From assembly GCA_946478975.1 (NCBI GenBank), contig CAMLEO010000293.1, forward strand, positions 1-8,892: a DNA stretch of 8,892 nt, read 5' to 3'. A program made the position numbers and the translations under genes. The notes beneath the pieces are model-generated. The model ran no database searches and was not told where the DNA came from. It saw only the letters and a list, made by a program, of their open reading frames with translations. This DNA is from an uncultured Steroidobacter sp. GTDB taxonomy: Bacteria > Pseudomonadota > Gammaproteobacteria > Steroidobacterales > Steroidobacteraceae. This document shows positions 1 to 6,238 of this stretch, piece after piece (positions within the stretch are counted from its first letter, which is position 1; every line of letters starts with the position of its first letter).

Positions 1-2
1 TC

Positions 3-1208
3 GGCAACGCCATCATCCTTGCCCTGCGCGAGATTCGTCGTAATGTGCTGCGCTCGTCGCTGACCATTCTTGGCATCGTCATCGGCGTCGGTGCGGTCAT
101 CACGATGGTGACGATCGGCGAAGGCGCGACGGCGAAGGTCCAGGCGGATATTTCCAAGCTCGGCTCGAACATGCTGCAGGTGTTTCGCGGCCAGGGCTTC
201 GGTGGCGGCGGCGGTGCGCGCTCGTCGGCGCCGCCGTTCTCGGTGGACGATGTCACCGCGATCAAGAACGAAATTGCCGGCGTGCGCACCGTGGCGCCCA
301 TGCAGGGCACCGGCACGCAAGCGATCTACGGCAACAGCAACTGGTCGACGCAGGTACAGGGCACGGACGATCAATACATTTCTGTGCGCGACTGGCCGCT
401 GGCAGGCGGCCGTAACTTCTCCGAATCCGAGATTCGCGCCGGCGCTGCTGTTTGTATTCTCGGCGAGACGGTGCGACGCGAGTTGTTCGGACAAGAGGAT
501 CCGATCGGCGTCAGCATTCGCCTGGGCAAGCTGTCGTGCCAGGTGATCGGCACGCTCACTGCGAAAGGCCAGTCAAGCTTCGGTCAGGACCAGGACGATC
601 TGGTCGTTCTGCCACTGCGCACCGTGCAGCGACGCATGACCGGCAATTCCGATGTGAATTCCATCATGGTGTCGGCGCGCGACGGTGTAGCGACGGAAAA
701 GGTTCAGGCTGACATCGAGCGCCTGATGCGCGAGCGGCGAAAGATCCGCCCCGGTGCGGAGGACGACTTCAACGTGCGCGATCTGAAAGAGATCAGCACT
801 GCGATGACTTCAACCACTCGCGTGCTCACGACGTTGCTTGCTGCCGTTGCAGCCGTGAGCTTGCTGGTGGGCGGCGTCGGCATCATGAACATCATGTTGG
901 TGTCCGTGACTGAACGTACGCGTGAGATCGGCACCCGCCTCGCGGTCGGTGCGATGGCGAGCGATGTGCTGCTACAGTTCCTGATCGAAGCCGTCACGCT
1001 GGCCGCGTTCGGCGGCATCATCGGCATCGTGCTCGGCTTGTCGGCGGGCGCCCTGGCGACACATGCCTTTCAGGTGCCGTTCGTGCTGAACATGGGCGTC
1101 GTGATGCTGTCGTTCGCGTTCTCCGCGGCGGTCGGCATCATCTTCGGTTACTTCCCGGCACAACGCGCTGCGCAACTCGATCCGATCGAAGCCCTGCGCC
1201 ACGAATAA
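3..1208 (+). CDS. MacB-type ABC transporter permease (5' end cut off by window)
   Basis: Inner-membrane permease subunit of a MacB/FtsX-type ABC exporter. Members of this family do not form a classical pore: they couple cytoplasmic ATP hydrolysis to movements of a periplasmic domain that push substrates (macrolides, peptides, lipoproteins) to a partner. The frame is open from base 3 with no start, and reads [14 protein letters not shown] before the GTG at 45, so the true start lies upstream and probably only a few residues are missing. Counting visible residues from base 3, TM1 is about 19-41, a MacB-PCD-like periplasmic domain about 39-259, and three TM segments lie at about 274-302, 320-352 and 363-383. 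The cytoplasmic loop [17 protein letters not shown] after TM2 and the ending [17 protein letters not shown] are family hallmarks. A Gly-rich loop ([10 protein letters not shown]) sits early in the periplasmic domain. No ATPase domain is visible, so the ATPase is probably encoded upstream. Substrate unknown. Confidence 0.93.
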   Translation, partial: GNAIILALREIRRNVLRSSLTILGIVIGVGAVITMVTIGEGATAKVQADISKLGSNMLQVFRGQGFGGGGGARSSAPPFSVDDVTAIKNEIAGVRTVAPMQGTGTQAIYGNSNWSTQVQGTDDQYISVRDWPLAGGRNFSESEIRAGAAVCILGETVRRELFGQEDPIGVSIRLGKLSCQVIGTLTAKGQSSFGQDQDDLVVLPLRTVQRRMTGNSDVNSIMVSARDGVATEKVQADIERLMRERRKIRPGAEDDFNVRDLKEISTAMTSTTRVLTTLLAAVAAVSLLVGGVGIMNIMLVSVTERTREIGTRLAVGAMASDVLLQFLIEAVTLAAFGGIIGIVLGLSAGALATHAFQVPFVLNMGVVMLSFAFSAAVGIIFGYFPAQRAAQLDPIEALRHE

Positions 1209-1260
1209 TCAGTACGTGAATGTCGTTCATTTCCGTGGCGACAGTCGCGGATGTGACACG

Positions 1261-1277
1261 CCGGGCTTAGTATCCGG
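1261..1277 (+). promoter_or_regulatory. Possible -10 box between CCGG repeats, upstream of PAP2 gene
   Basis: A TAGTAT hexamer (1268-1273) resembling a sigma-70 -10 box sits between two CCGG tetramers spaced by 9 nt, and ends 6 nt before the ATG at 1280. No Shine-Dalgarno is visible before that ATG. If this is the promoter, the mRNA would be leaderless or nearly so. No good -35 was found, so the call is weak. Confidence 0.3.
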
Positions 1278-1279
1278 GC

Positions 1280-2074
1280 ATGCTGTTACGACTCGCGCTG
1301 ATCTGCTGTGCTCTGTCCCTATCCGCTTGCGGCACGCTGCCCACCGGCCAACGTTGGGGTGAGGATGCAACGTTGCGTCCCGGCTGGGAGCGCGTGCAAA
1401 CATCGGCCATCAACGCCGCCAAAGATCCGTGGACCTGGGCTCCGCTGCTCGGCGCGGCAGCCTTTCAAATCGACAACTTCGACCGGCGCACGAGCGATTG
1501 GGCGCGAAATCACACGCCGGTGTTCGGTTCACAACAAAGCGCCCAGGACTGGAGCGACGACCTGCGCTCGGCCTCCGTGGTCGCTCACTATGTGACCATT
1601 CTGGCCACGCCCGGCGGCGACGATCCCGGCGATTGGATCGTCAGCAAAGCCAAAGGCACGTTGGTCGACGCTGCGGCCGTCGCAACCACCGGTGCGGTCA
1701 CGAACTTCCTCAAGGGCCAAGCCGATCGCCAGCGGCCCAATGGCGCCGACAATGAAAGTTTTCCCTCCGGCCACACCTCCGCTTCGTCGATCCATACGTC
1801 GCTCGCCGCCCGCAATTTGCAATCGATCGAGATGTCGGACGCGGCGCGCACCACACTCAACGTCGGCTTGCACGCACTGACCTTCGGAACATCCTGGGCT
1901 CGCATCGAAGCTGGTTGGCACTATCCCTCCGACACCCTTTTCAGCATGGCGCTCGGCAACTTCATCGCCTCCTTTATCAACGACGCCTTCATGGGCCTGC
2001 CTGACAGCCACGCCAGCTTTTCCGTGCAGGCGGTCGAAGACGGCGCGATGGTCGGCTTCCGCACGACGTTCTAG
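1280..2074 (+). CDS. PAP2-superfamily phosphatase, predicted lipoprotein
   Basis: A 264-residue member of the type-2 phosphatidic acid phosphatase family, whose members remove phosphate from lipid phosphates or pyrophosphates (phosphatidate, undecaprenyl-PP, lipid A) or act as acid phosphatases. All three catalytic motifs are present: K-x6-RP with K145 and R152-P153, PSGH at 162-165, and R-x5-H-x3-D with R208, H214 and D218. The N-terminus is a short hydrophobic signal ending in a lipobox LSAC with the lipidated cysteine at 17, so the mature protein should be membrane-anchored and face the periplasm. Clear multi-TM topology is lacking, unlike integral PAP2 enzymes. The last 20 residues alternate polar and hydrophobic and end in Phe, resembling an outer-membrane beta strand; this may be coincidence. 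It follows the ABC permease by 71 bp and probably has its own promoter. The start is fixed by the signal peptide. Substrate unknown. Confidence 0.9.
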   Translation: MLLRLALICCALSLSACGTLPTGQRWGEDATLRPGWERVQTSAINAAKDPWTWAPLLGAAAFQIDNFDRRTSDWARNHTPVFGSQQSAQDWSDDLRSASVVAHYVTILATPGGDDPGDWIVSKAKGTLVDAAAVATTGAVTNFLKGQADRQRPNGADNESFPSGHTSASSIHTSLAARNLQSIEMSDAARTTLNVGLHALTFGTSWARIEAGWHYPSDTLFSMALGNFIASFINDAFMGLPDSHASFSVQAVEDGAMVGFRTTF

Positions 2075-2079
2075 CGACT

Positions 2080-2099
2080 GCGCCAAGGCAGGGTGGCGC
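2080..2099 (+). terminator. Weak hairpin after PAP2 gene
   Basis: A perfect 6-bp inverted repeat, GCGCCA (2080-2085) and TGGCGC (2094-2099), with an 8-nt loop begins 5 nt after the PAP2 stop codon. No T-run follows, so it is not a canonical intrinsic terminator. It could stabilise the 3' end or mean nothing in GC-rich DNA. Confidence 0.22.
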
Positions 2100-2109
2100 C
2101 AGGGTGCGT

Positions 2110-2128
2110 GCCGGGACACAATACCGGC
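2110..2128 (+). promoter_or_regulatory. Inverted repeat with weak -10-like core upstream of S-formylglutathione hydrolase gene
   Basis: GCCGG (2110-2114) and CCGGC (2124-2128) form an inverted repeat around GACACAATA, which contains the -10-like CACAAT. The CCGG-N9-CCGG spacing is the same as in front of the PAP2 gene at 1261-1277. It lies 33 nt upstream of the hydrolase ATG, a suitable place for a promoter or an operator. No -35 box is convincing. Confidence 0.28.
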
Positions 2129-2161
2129 CCGCATCGCCTCCCCCTCACAGGAGTCGCAGTC

Positions 2162-3007
2162 ATGACGTTGAATCTCCTCTCCGAGCACGGCTGTTTCGGC
2201 GGCGTGCAACGTTTCTATTCCCACGAGTCGCGTGAGTGCCGTACCGAGATGCGCTTCTCGGTGTATCTGCCGCCGCAGGCCAAGCAGCGGGAAGTCCCGG
2301 TGTTGTATTACCTCGCCGGCCTCACGTGCACCGAAGAAACATTCATGATCAAAGCCGGCGCGCAGCGCGTGGCGGCGGAGTTGGGATTGATGCTGGTCGC
2401 GCCGGACACCAGCCCGCGCAAGGTGCGCTTTCCGGGCGACGATGCGAGTTGGGATTTCGGGTTGGCAGCGGGCTTCTATGTCGACGCCACGCAAGCGCCG
2501 TGGTCGCAGAACTATCGTATGTATAGCTATGTGACTCGCGAGCTGCCGGAGATCGTGAAGTCGGTCGGCGGCGGCCGTGCGGATCGGCAGGGCATTTTCG
2601 GTCATTCCATGGGCGGCCACGGTGCGCTGATCTGCGCGCTGAAGAATCCGGACCAATATCTGTCGCTGTCCGCGTTTGCGCCGATCTCGGCGCCGAGCCA
2701 GGTTCCGTGGGGACAAAAAGCGTTCACGGGCTATCTCGGCAGCGATCAAACGAGCTGGCGCGAGTACGATGCCAGCGAGCTGATCGCCGCCAAGCGTTAT
2801 TCCCGGCCCATCCTCATCGATCAGGGCGACAAAGATAAATTCCTGCAAGAGCAGCTCAAGCACGCCGTCTTCATCGAAGCCGCGCGTCGTTCCGGCAGCG
2901 ATGTGACTTATCGGCTGCAGCCGGGCTATGACCACGGCTATTACTTCATCTCGACGTTTATGGAAGATCACCTGCGGCATCATGCGCGACAGCTGATCCC
3001 TGCGTGA
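2162..3007 (+). CDS. fghA: S-formylglutathione hydrolase
   Basis: A cytosolic serine hydrolase (281 residues, like the roughly 280 usual for FrmB/YeiG/esterase D) that splits S-formylglutathione to formate and glutathione, the last step of glutathione-dependent formaldehyde detoxification. Visible hallmarks are YLAGLTCTEETFMIKAGAQR near residue 50, the nucleophile elbow GHSMGGHG with Ser149, the acid region DQGDKDKFL (D225 the likely triad Asp) and GYDHGYY with His258. The ATG at 2162 was chosen because AGGAG (2149-2153) lies 8 nt upstream and the product begins like family members. The open frame extends back to an ATG at 2093, but that would add 23 proline-rich, unconserved residues. The stop overlaps the start of the MFS gene, indicating a shared transcript. 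The partner S-(hydroxymethyl)glutathione dehydrogenase (FrmA/AdhC) is not in the window. Confidence 0.96.
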   Translation: MTLNLLSEHGCFGGVQRFYSHESRECRTEMRFSVYLPPQAKQREVPVLYYLAGLTCTEETFMIKAGAQRVAAELGLMLVAPDTSPRKVRFPGDDASWDFGLAAGFYVDATQAPWSQNYRMYSYVTRELPEIVKSVGGGRADRQGIFGHSMGGHGALICALKNPDQYLSLSAFAPISAPSQVPWGQKAFTGYLGSDQTSWREYDASELIAAKRYSRPILIDQGDKDKFLQEQLKHAVFIEAARRSGSDVTYRLQPGYDHGYYFISTFMEDHLRHHARQLIPA

Positions 3008-4209
3008 CGAGTTCCTCCCGCCCTCGCCTGCCCGCCTGGCTGATGCTGGTGGGCGTGATGACTGCGCTCGGCCCCGTCACGATCGATATGTATCTGCCGG
3101 GCTTCGTGAGCATCGAGCGCGAGTTCGCAACGCGCGGCGTCGAAGGGACGATGGCGGCGTTCATCGGCGGGCTTGCGATCGGGCAGTTATTTTATGGGCC
3201 GATCAGCGATCGCTTCGGTCGCAAGCCGCCGCTGTACTTCGGTTATGTGATTTACACCCTCGGATCCGTGGGCTGCGCTTTAGCGGCGAACATGGCGATG
3301 CTGACTGCGATGCGTGTCGTGCAGGCGCTCGGCGGCTGTGCGGGATTGGTGATCGGCAGAGCCATCGTTCGTGATCGCTGCGAGCCTCATGAAGCTGCGC
3401 GCGCGTTTACGACTCTCACGATGATCGTTGCGTTGGGCCCGGTGATGGCGCCGGCGGTCGGCGGCGTGGTGGTGTCGCATTTCGGTTGGCGAGCGACGTT
3501 TGTCGTTCAAGCGGTGTTTGGCGTGCTCGTGATGTTTCTCATGCATCATGTGCTCCGCGAATCGCACGATGCGCGCAACGCGCAGGCAGCCACAGTTACT
3601 CGAGTGCTGCGCAATTATGGTTCGCTGATTCGAGATCGCCAGTTCATCGCTTATTCGCTGCTGATGGGGTTCGCGATGGCGTCGATGTTTTGTTACGTCA
3701 CCGGCGCGCCTCTGGTGATCACGGCGAACTACGGCCTGACGCCGCAACAGTTCGGCGCGTTGATCGGCATGAACGGGTTTGCGTTTCTCACCGCGAGCAT
3801 TCTCAACATGCGTGCGCTGAAGACCGTCGGCCCGGCTCATCTGCTTGCACGTTATATCTGGGGCGCGCCGCTGCTCGGGGCCACGTTGTTGGTGCTGAGT
3901 CTGATGTTCAAGTTGCCGCTGTGGGCCATCGTCGGGCTGCAGCTGCCGTTCTTCGTTTGCACCGGGCGCGTCAGCCCGAACGTGTCTGCGCTTGCATTGG
4001 CGCCTCATGGCCGTCACGCCGGCACGGCATCTGCGTTGATGGGTGCCACGCAATCGGCTCTAACAACTATCGGCGGCCTGGCCGTCGCCATCTTCAACGA
4101 CGGTACCGTGCGCACGCTCGCGGCGATCATGGCGAGTGGCGCGACGCTCGCCTTGCTCTGTTATTTGCTGGTTATTCGTCGCGCCGCTACGTTCAATCCA
4201 GCTTGCTGA
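3004..4209 (+). CDS. Bcr/CflA-family MFS multidrug efflux transporter
   Basis: A 401-residue inner-membrane drug:H+ antiporter of the 12-TM DHA1 group. Family marks are TALGPVTIDMYLPGF in TM1 (the Bcr/CflA 'IDMYLP' signature), motif A GPISDRFGRKP at 65-75 in the TM2-TM3 loop, RVVQALGGCAGLVIGRAIVRD (104-124) around TM4, and a motif-C-like glycine/proline-rich stretch LGPVMAPAVGG (144-154). The protein ends shortly after a final TM segment, so it looks intact. The start is GTG at 3004, overlapping the hydrolase TGA stop (sequence GTGA). There is no clear Shine-Dalgarno, which suggests translational coupling. The next ATG, at 3043, would cut into TM1 and is less likely. Its 3' end overlaps the convergent EthD gene by 17 bp. 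Substrate cannot be told. The coupling to formaldehyde detoxification is suggestive only. Confidence 0.93.
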   Translation: MTSSSRPRLPAWLMLVGVMTALGPVTIDMYLPGFVSIEREFATRGVEGTMAAFIGGLAIGQLFYGPISDRFGRKPPLYFGYVIYTLGSVGCALAANMAMLTAMRVVQALGGCAGLVIGRAIVRDRCEPHEAARAFTTLTMIVALGPVMAPAVGGVVVSHFGWRATFVVQAVFGVLVMFLMHHVLRESHDARNAQAATVTRVLRNYGSLIRDRQFIAYSLLMGFAMASMFCYVTGAPLVITANYGLTPQQFGALIGMNGFAFLTASILNMRALKTVGPAHLLARYIWGAPLLGATLLVLSLMFKLPLWAIVGLQLPFFVCTGRVSPNVSALALAPHGRHAGTASALMGATQSALTTIGGLAVAIFNDGTVRTLAAIMASGATLALLCYLLVIRRAATFNPAC

Positions 4210-4585
4210 TCACCCGCGTGACCGTCGTTCCCTGTGTGAAGTTCGCAGCATCGGCCCGCACCTTCATTCCCTCGGGCGTGGCGAATACCGCAGCCATGTG
4301 TTCGGGGCTGTCGAACCAGGCCTCGAAAATTCTATAAAACGCCGGCGGCGAACCATCGGCCTGGGGCGAACATTTAGCCGCCTCCATTCTGCGCGGCCCC
4401 TTCATGGCGTGGACCAGCGGCATGTGGACGTCGAGATAGTACTTCTCGAACTCATCCGGCTTCGGCGGATGTCCATAGAGAACCGTGAGCTTGACTCCGC
4501 CCGTCGACTGAGCGACCGCAGGCAAGCCAGTCCCCGCCGCGGCAAGGCCAGCGGCAAGCATCGTGAGGGAAGTCCTTCGGTCCAT
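4193..4585 (-). CDS. EthD-domain protein with signal peptide
   Basis: A 130-residue protein with an N-terminal export signal (RR at 3-4, hydrophobic stretch about 8-20, AVA-Q cleavage site near 25-26) followed by a ferredoxin-like EthD/dimeric alpha-beta-barrel domain. Typical EthD features are LYGHPPKPDEFEKYY and then DVHMPL with His54, followed by a second half with an EAWFDSPEHMAAVFATPEG-type helix. EthD was first described as a small accessory protein in ethyl tert-butyl ether degradation; most homologues have no proven function and are usually cytoplasmic, so the signal peptide is notable. The twin arginine gives a Tat-like look, but the motif is imperfect and Sec export is also possible. 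A Shine-Dalgarno AGGAG (complement of 4592-4596) lies 6 nt before the ATG. It is divergent from the GFA gene and overlaps the MFS gene tail to tail. Confidence 0.85.
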   Translation of the reverse strand: MDRRTSLTMLAAGLAAAGTGLPAVAQSTGGVKLTVLYGHPPKPDEFEKYYLDVHMPLVHAMKGPRRMEAAKCSPQADGSPPAFYRIFEAWFDSPEHMAAVFATPEGMKVRADAANFTQGTTVTRVISKLD

Positions 4586-4635
4586 GAATCACTCCTGTAT
4601 GGTTGAAGCCAAGAGTATTTCAAAGCATCGACGCC

Positions 4636-4663
4636 CGCGGCAATGTTCGAAACGCGTGCCGCG
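4636..4663. promoter_or_regulatory. Dyad repeat in the EthD/GFA divergent spacer
   Basis: An inverted repeat of 7 bp, CGCGGCA (4636-4642) and TGCCGCG (4657-4663), is separated by 14 nt that include a TTCGAA palindrome (4646-4651) almost at the centre of the dyad. It lies midway in the 102-bp spacer between two divergently transcribed genes, where a shared operator would be expected. No confident -35/-10 pair was found on either strand. Chance occurrence in GC-rich DNA is possible. Confidence 0.3.
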
Positions 4664-4687
4664 TAGGGTCGCACAGGAGGCGATGCC

Positions 4688-5044
4688 ATGCTCACAGGTT
4701 CTTGCCACTGCGGCGCCGTCCAAATCCAGGTCCCACGCAAGCCTCGGCGCCTGACGAGCTGCAATTGCTCGATCTGTCGCCGGCAGGCGGGCCTATGGGG
4801 CTACTTCGAGCCCAGCCAAGTCAAAATCACTGCGCGCAGGGGCGCTATCGCTCACTACGTGTGGGGTGACAAGTGCCTTCGGCTGTGTCGATGTGCAACC
4901 TGCGGTTGTGTAACGCACTGGCAGCCCACCAAGCCCGGTGGGAACAGGATGGGAGTCAACTTCCGCAACTTCGACCCAGCAATCATCGAGACCATCCGCG
5001 TTCGCAGATTCGACGGCGCCAGCACCTGGAAGTTTTTGGATTGA
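4688..5044 (+). CDS. GFA/CENP-V-family zinc protein (small)
   Basis: A 118-residue protein of the GFA fold, named after the glutathione-dependent formaldehyde-activating enzyme Gfa. The zinc ligand pattern is complete: CHC at 6-8 with CATC at 69-72 for one site, and C25-x-C27-x2-C30 for the second. Further cysteines occur at 63, 67 and 74, making it unusually cysteine-rich. It is much shorter than Gfa of Paracoccus (about 190 residues), so it belongs to the large set of generic GFA proteins whose activity is mostly unknown; calling it a formaldehyde-activating enzyme would go too far. A strong Shine-Dalgarno AGGAGG (4675-4680) lies 7 nt before the ATG, which fixes the start. The S-formylglutathione hydrolase gene 1.7 kb upstream makes a role in thiol or formaldehyde chemistry tempting but unproven. 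Confidence 0.9.
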   Translation: MLTGSCHCGAVQIQVPRKPRRLTSCNCSICRRQAGLWGYFEPSQVKITARRGAIAHYVWGDKCLRLCRCATCGCVTHWQPTKPGGNRMGVNFRNFDPAIIETIRVRRFDGASTWKFLD

Positions 5045-5074
5045 ACGGCACAACGTTTACTTACGGAGGGACAC

Positions 5075-5344
5075 ATGGCGCGTCGTCAACGTAGCAGGAA
5101 TGCGAAAGCCGAACGCAGGCAGGAATTGCCGCCCCTCATGAACGAATGTCGCTCGCACACAAGTGCGTGCCGAACGGCGTTAAACATTGGGCAGCCCCGC
5201 AAACTCGGGCTGAATCTGCCGCTGCTTGGCAACGATGCTTTCTATGAGTATTGGGGTTTATTCGTTCCTGGGTTGCTACATGCCCTGTTCGCGCTGCCGT
5301 TGGCGGTTTGGTTGGGGAGGCGGCTTTCAGCAGCCTCCCGATGA
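5075..5344 (+). CDS. Doubtful small ORF with one C-terminal membrane segment
   Basis: An open frame of 89 codons inside the otherwise empty 5045-5366 stretch. In its favour, GGAGG (5065-5069) lies 5 nt before the ATG, and the C-terminal third (YWGLFVPGLLHALFALPLAV) would form one clear transmembrane helix capped by GRR. Against it, the N-terminal half is basic, low in hydrophobics and matches no family I recognise, and the codons include many that the neighbours avoid (TTA, AGG, GGG, CTA). If real, it would be a small single-pass inner-membrane protein. It could equally be the decayed remnant of a transferred gene, or non-coding. It follows the GFA gene by 30 bp on the same strand and could share its transcript. 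The stop overlaps the hairpin at 5315-5339. No function is proposed. Confidence 0.3.
   Translation: MARRQRSRNAKAERRQELPPLMNECRSHTSACRTALNIGQPRKLGLNLPLLGNDAFYEYWGLFVPGLLHALFALPLAVWLGRRLSAASR
5315..5339. terminator. Strong hairpin between convergent transcripts
   Basis: GGGAGGCGGCT (5315-5325) and AGCAGCCTCCC (5329-5339) pair over 11 positions with a single G/A mismatch and a 3-nt TTC loop. It sits between the plus-strand GFA/small-ORF unit and the 3' end of osmC on the minus strand, where a two-way terminator is expected. Neither side shows a T-run, so it is not a textbook intrinsic terminator. Confidence 0.4.
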
Positions 5345-5366
5345 CCGAACCAGGCGTGGGGAAGAG

Positions 5367-5798
5367 TTAAGTCCAGCCGGCGAGGCGCGTCTCCATCGTG
5401 ATGTCGGCTTTGAGCAAACGTGAGATGGGGCAGCCGGTCTTGGCGGCTTCGGCCACTTTCTGGAACTCGGGAGGCGTGTAGCCGGGGATCTTGGCTTTGA
5501 CTTTCAAGTGCACGGCCGTGACCGTGAAGCCGGCATCGGTTTTCACCAAAGTCACTTCCGCGGACGTCTCGATGCTCTCAGCAACCTTATTCTCGTTGGC
5601 GAGCTGCGCCGACAAGGCCATGCTGAAACAGCCCGCATGCGCAGCGGCAATCAGCTCTTCGGGGTTGGTGCCTTTGCCGTCCTCGAAGCGGGTGGAGAAG
5701 GAATATTGAGTGTCGTTCAGCACGCCGCTTTCGGTGGAGATGGTGCCTTTGCCGTCTTTGAGGCCGCCTTTCCAGACGGCGGATGCAGTGCGTTTCAT
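5367..5798 (-). CDS. osmC: Organic hydroperoxide reductase OsmC
   Basis: A 143-residue thiol peroxidase of the OsmC/Ohr superfamily, the same length as E. coli OsmC. It reduces organic hydroperoxides in the cytosol with a catalytic cysteine and a resolving cysteine. Here these are Cys57 in HAGCFSM and Cys123 in TGCPIS; Arg37 and Glu48 (TNPEEL), which activate the peroxidatic thiol in the family, are also present. The N-terminus [11 protein letters not shown] and the [15 protein letters not shown] block place it in the OsmC clade rather than Ohr. The ATG at 5798 overlaps the stop of the upstream yhfA-like gene in an ATGA, indicating translational coupling. The frame is open further upstream to 6221, but that extension is only the shadow of the neighbouring gene. 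It is the last gene of the likely def-gabD-yhfA-osmC operon. Classical osmC is induced by osmotic or stationary-phase stress; whether that holds here cannot be seen. Confidence 0.95.
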   Translation of the reverse strand: MKRTASAVWKGGLKDGKGTISTESGVLNDTQYSFSTRFEDGKGTNPEELIAAAHAGCFSMALSAQLANENKVAESIETSAEVTLVKTDAGFTVTAVHLKVKAKIPGYTPPEFQKVAEAAKTGCPISRLLKADITMETRLAGWT

Positions 5799-6238
5799 GT
5801 GCTGGCTCCCGTAGGGGTGGATGTCGCGTCGACCAGCGTGATCGTGTGGGTGATCTCGGCGGTCTTGCCGAGGATGGCGCTGGCCGAACAATATTTTTCC
5901 GCCGACAACTGTACCGCGCGCTCGACTCTCTTGGGATCGAGCGCGTGGCCGGTGACGGTGTAATGCATCACGATCTTGGTGAAAACTTTCGGATCCGTGG
6001 TCGCGCGGTCGGCGTCGATGTCGACGACGCAATCCGTCACTGCCTGGCGGCCGCGCTTCAAGATCAATATCACATCGAATGCCGAGCAGCCGCCCAGGCC
6101 GAGCAGCAGCATTTCCATCGGCCGGAAGCCGAGATTGCGGCCGCCGGCGTCGGGCGCGCCGTCCATGACGACGGAATGTCCCGAGCCCGACTCGCCCACG
6201 AACATCACGTCCTGGACCCATTTGATGCGCGCTTTCAT
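5795..6238 (-). CDS. yhfA: YhfA-type OsmC-family protein
   Basis: A 147-residue OsmC-fold protein that resembles E. coli YhfA closely as I recall it: MKARIKWV start, GESGSGHSVVMDG, PMEMLLLGLGGCSAFDV with Cys51, and LSAEKYCSAS with Cys117. The two cysteines occupy the places of the peroxidatic and resolving cysteines of OsmC/Ohr. The arginine and glutamate that activate the thiol in true OsmC are not evident in the same positions, and the physiological activity of YhfA proteins is not established. The ATG at 6238 overlaps the gabD stop by one base (TGATG), and its own stop overlaps the osmC start (ATGA), so all three are probably made from one message. The C-terminal tail STPTGAST extends a little beyond E. 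coli YhfA. Confidence 0.92.
   Translation of the reverse strand: MKARIKWVQDVMFVGESGSGHSVVMDGAPDAGGRNLGFRPMEMLLLGLGGCSAFDVILILKRGRQAVTDCVVDIDADRATTDPKVFTKIVMHYTVTGHALDPKRVERAVQLSAEKYCSASAILGKTAEITHTITLVDATSTPTGAST

Noticed and set aside
1233..1250. GCGAC-A-GTCGC palindrome between the ABC permease and PAP2 genes
   Set aside because: A 5-bp arm with a single-base centre is expected by chance in DNA this GC-rich, and nothing else supports an operator or terminator there.
2093..2161. Upstream ATG at 2093 as start of the hydrolase
   Set aside because: It would add 23 unconserved residues, cover the likely promoter, and lacks the AGGAG that precedes the ATG at 2162.
1529..2983. 484-codon open frame on the minus strand across the PAP2 and S-formylglutathione hydrolase genes
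   Set aside because: It lies fully antisense to two genes with intact catalytic motifs and matches no family. Long antisense frames are common in GC-rich DNA.
3280..4053. 257-codon minus-strand frame inside the MFS gene
   Set aside because: Its product is Arg/His-rich with no recognisable domain; it is the reverse shadow of a clear transporter gene.
3486..4337. 283-codon plus-strand frame overlapping the MFS 3' end and the EthD gene
   Set aside because: It is out of frame with the transporter, low in hydrophobics and without a family match. Both overlapped genes are well supported.
5154..5185. Possible integron attC remnant: small hairpin CGCAC/GTGCG followed by GTTAAAC
   Set aside because: No matching RYYYAAC box is found at the expected distance upstream, and there is no integrase or second site. 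The match is too short to support.
5799..6221. Long N-terminal extension of osmC (or fusion with its neighbour)
   Set aside because: The added residues are the wrong-frame reading of the yhfA-like gene. The ATG at 5798 gives the normal OsmC length.
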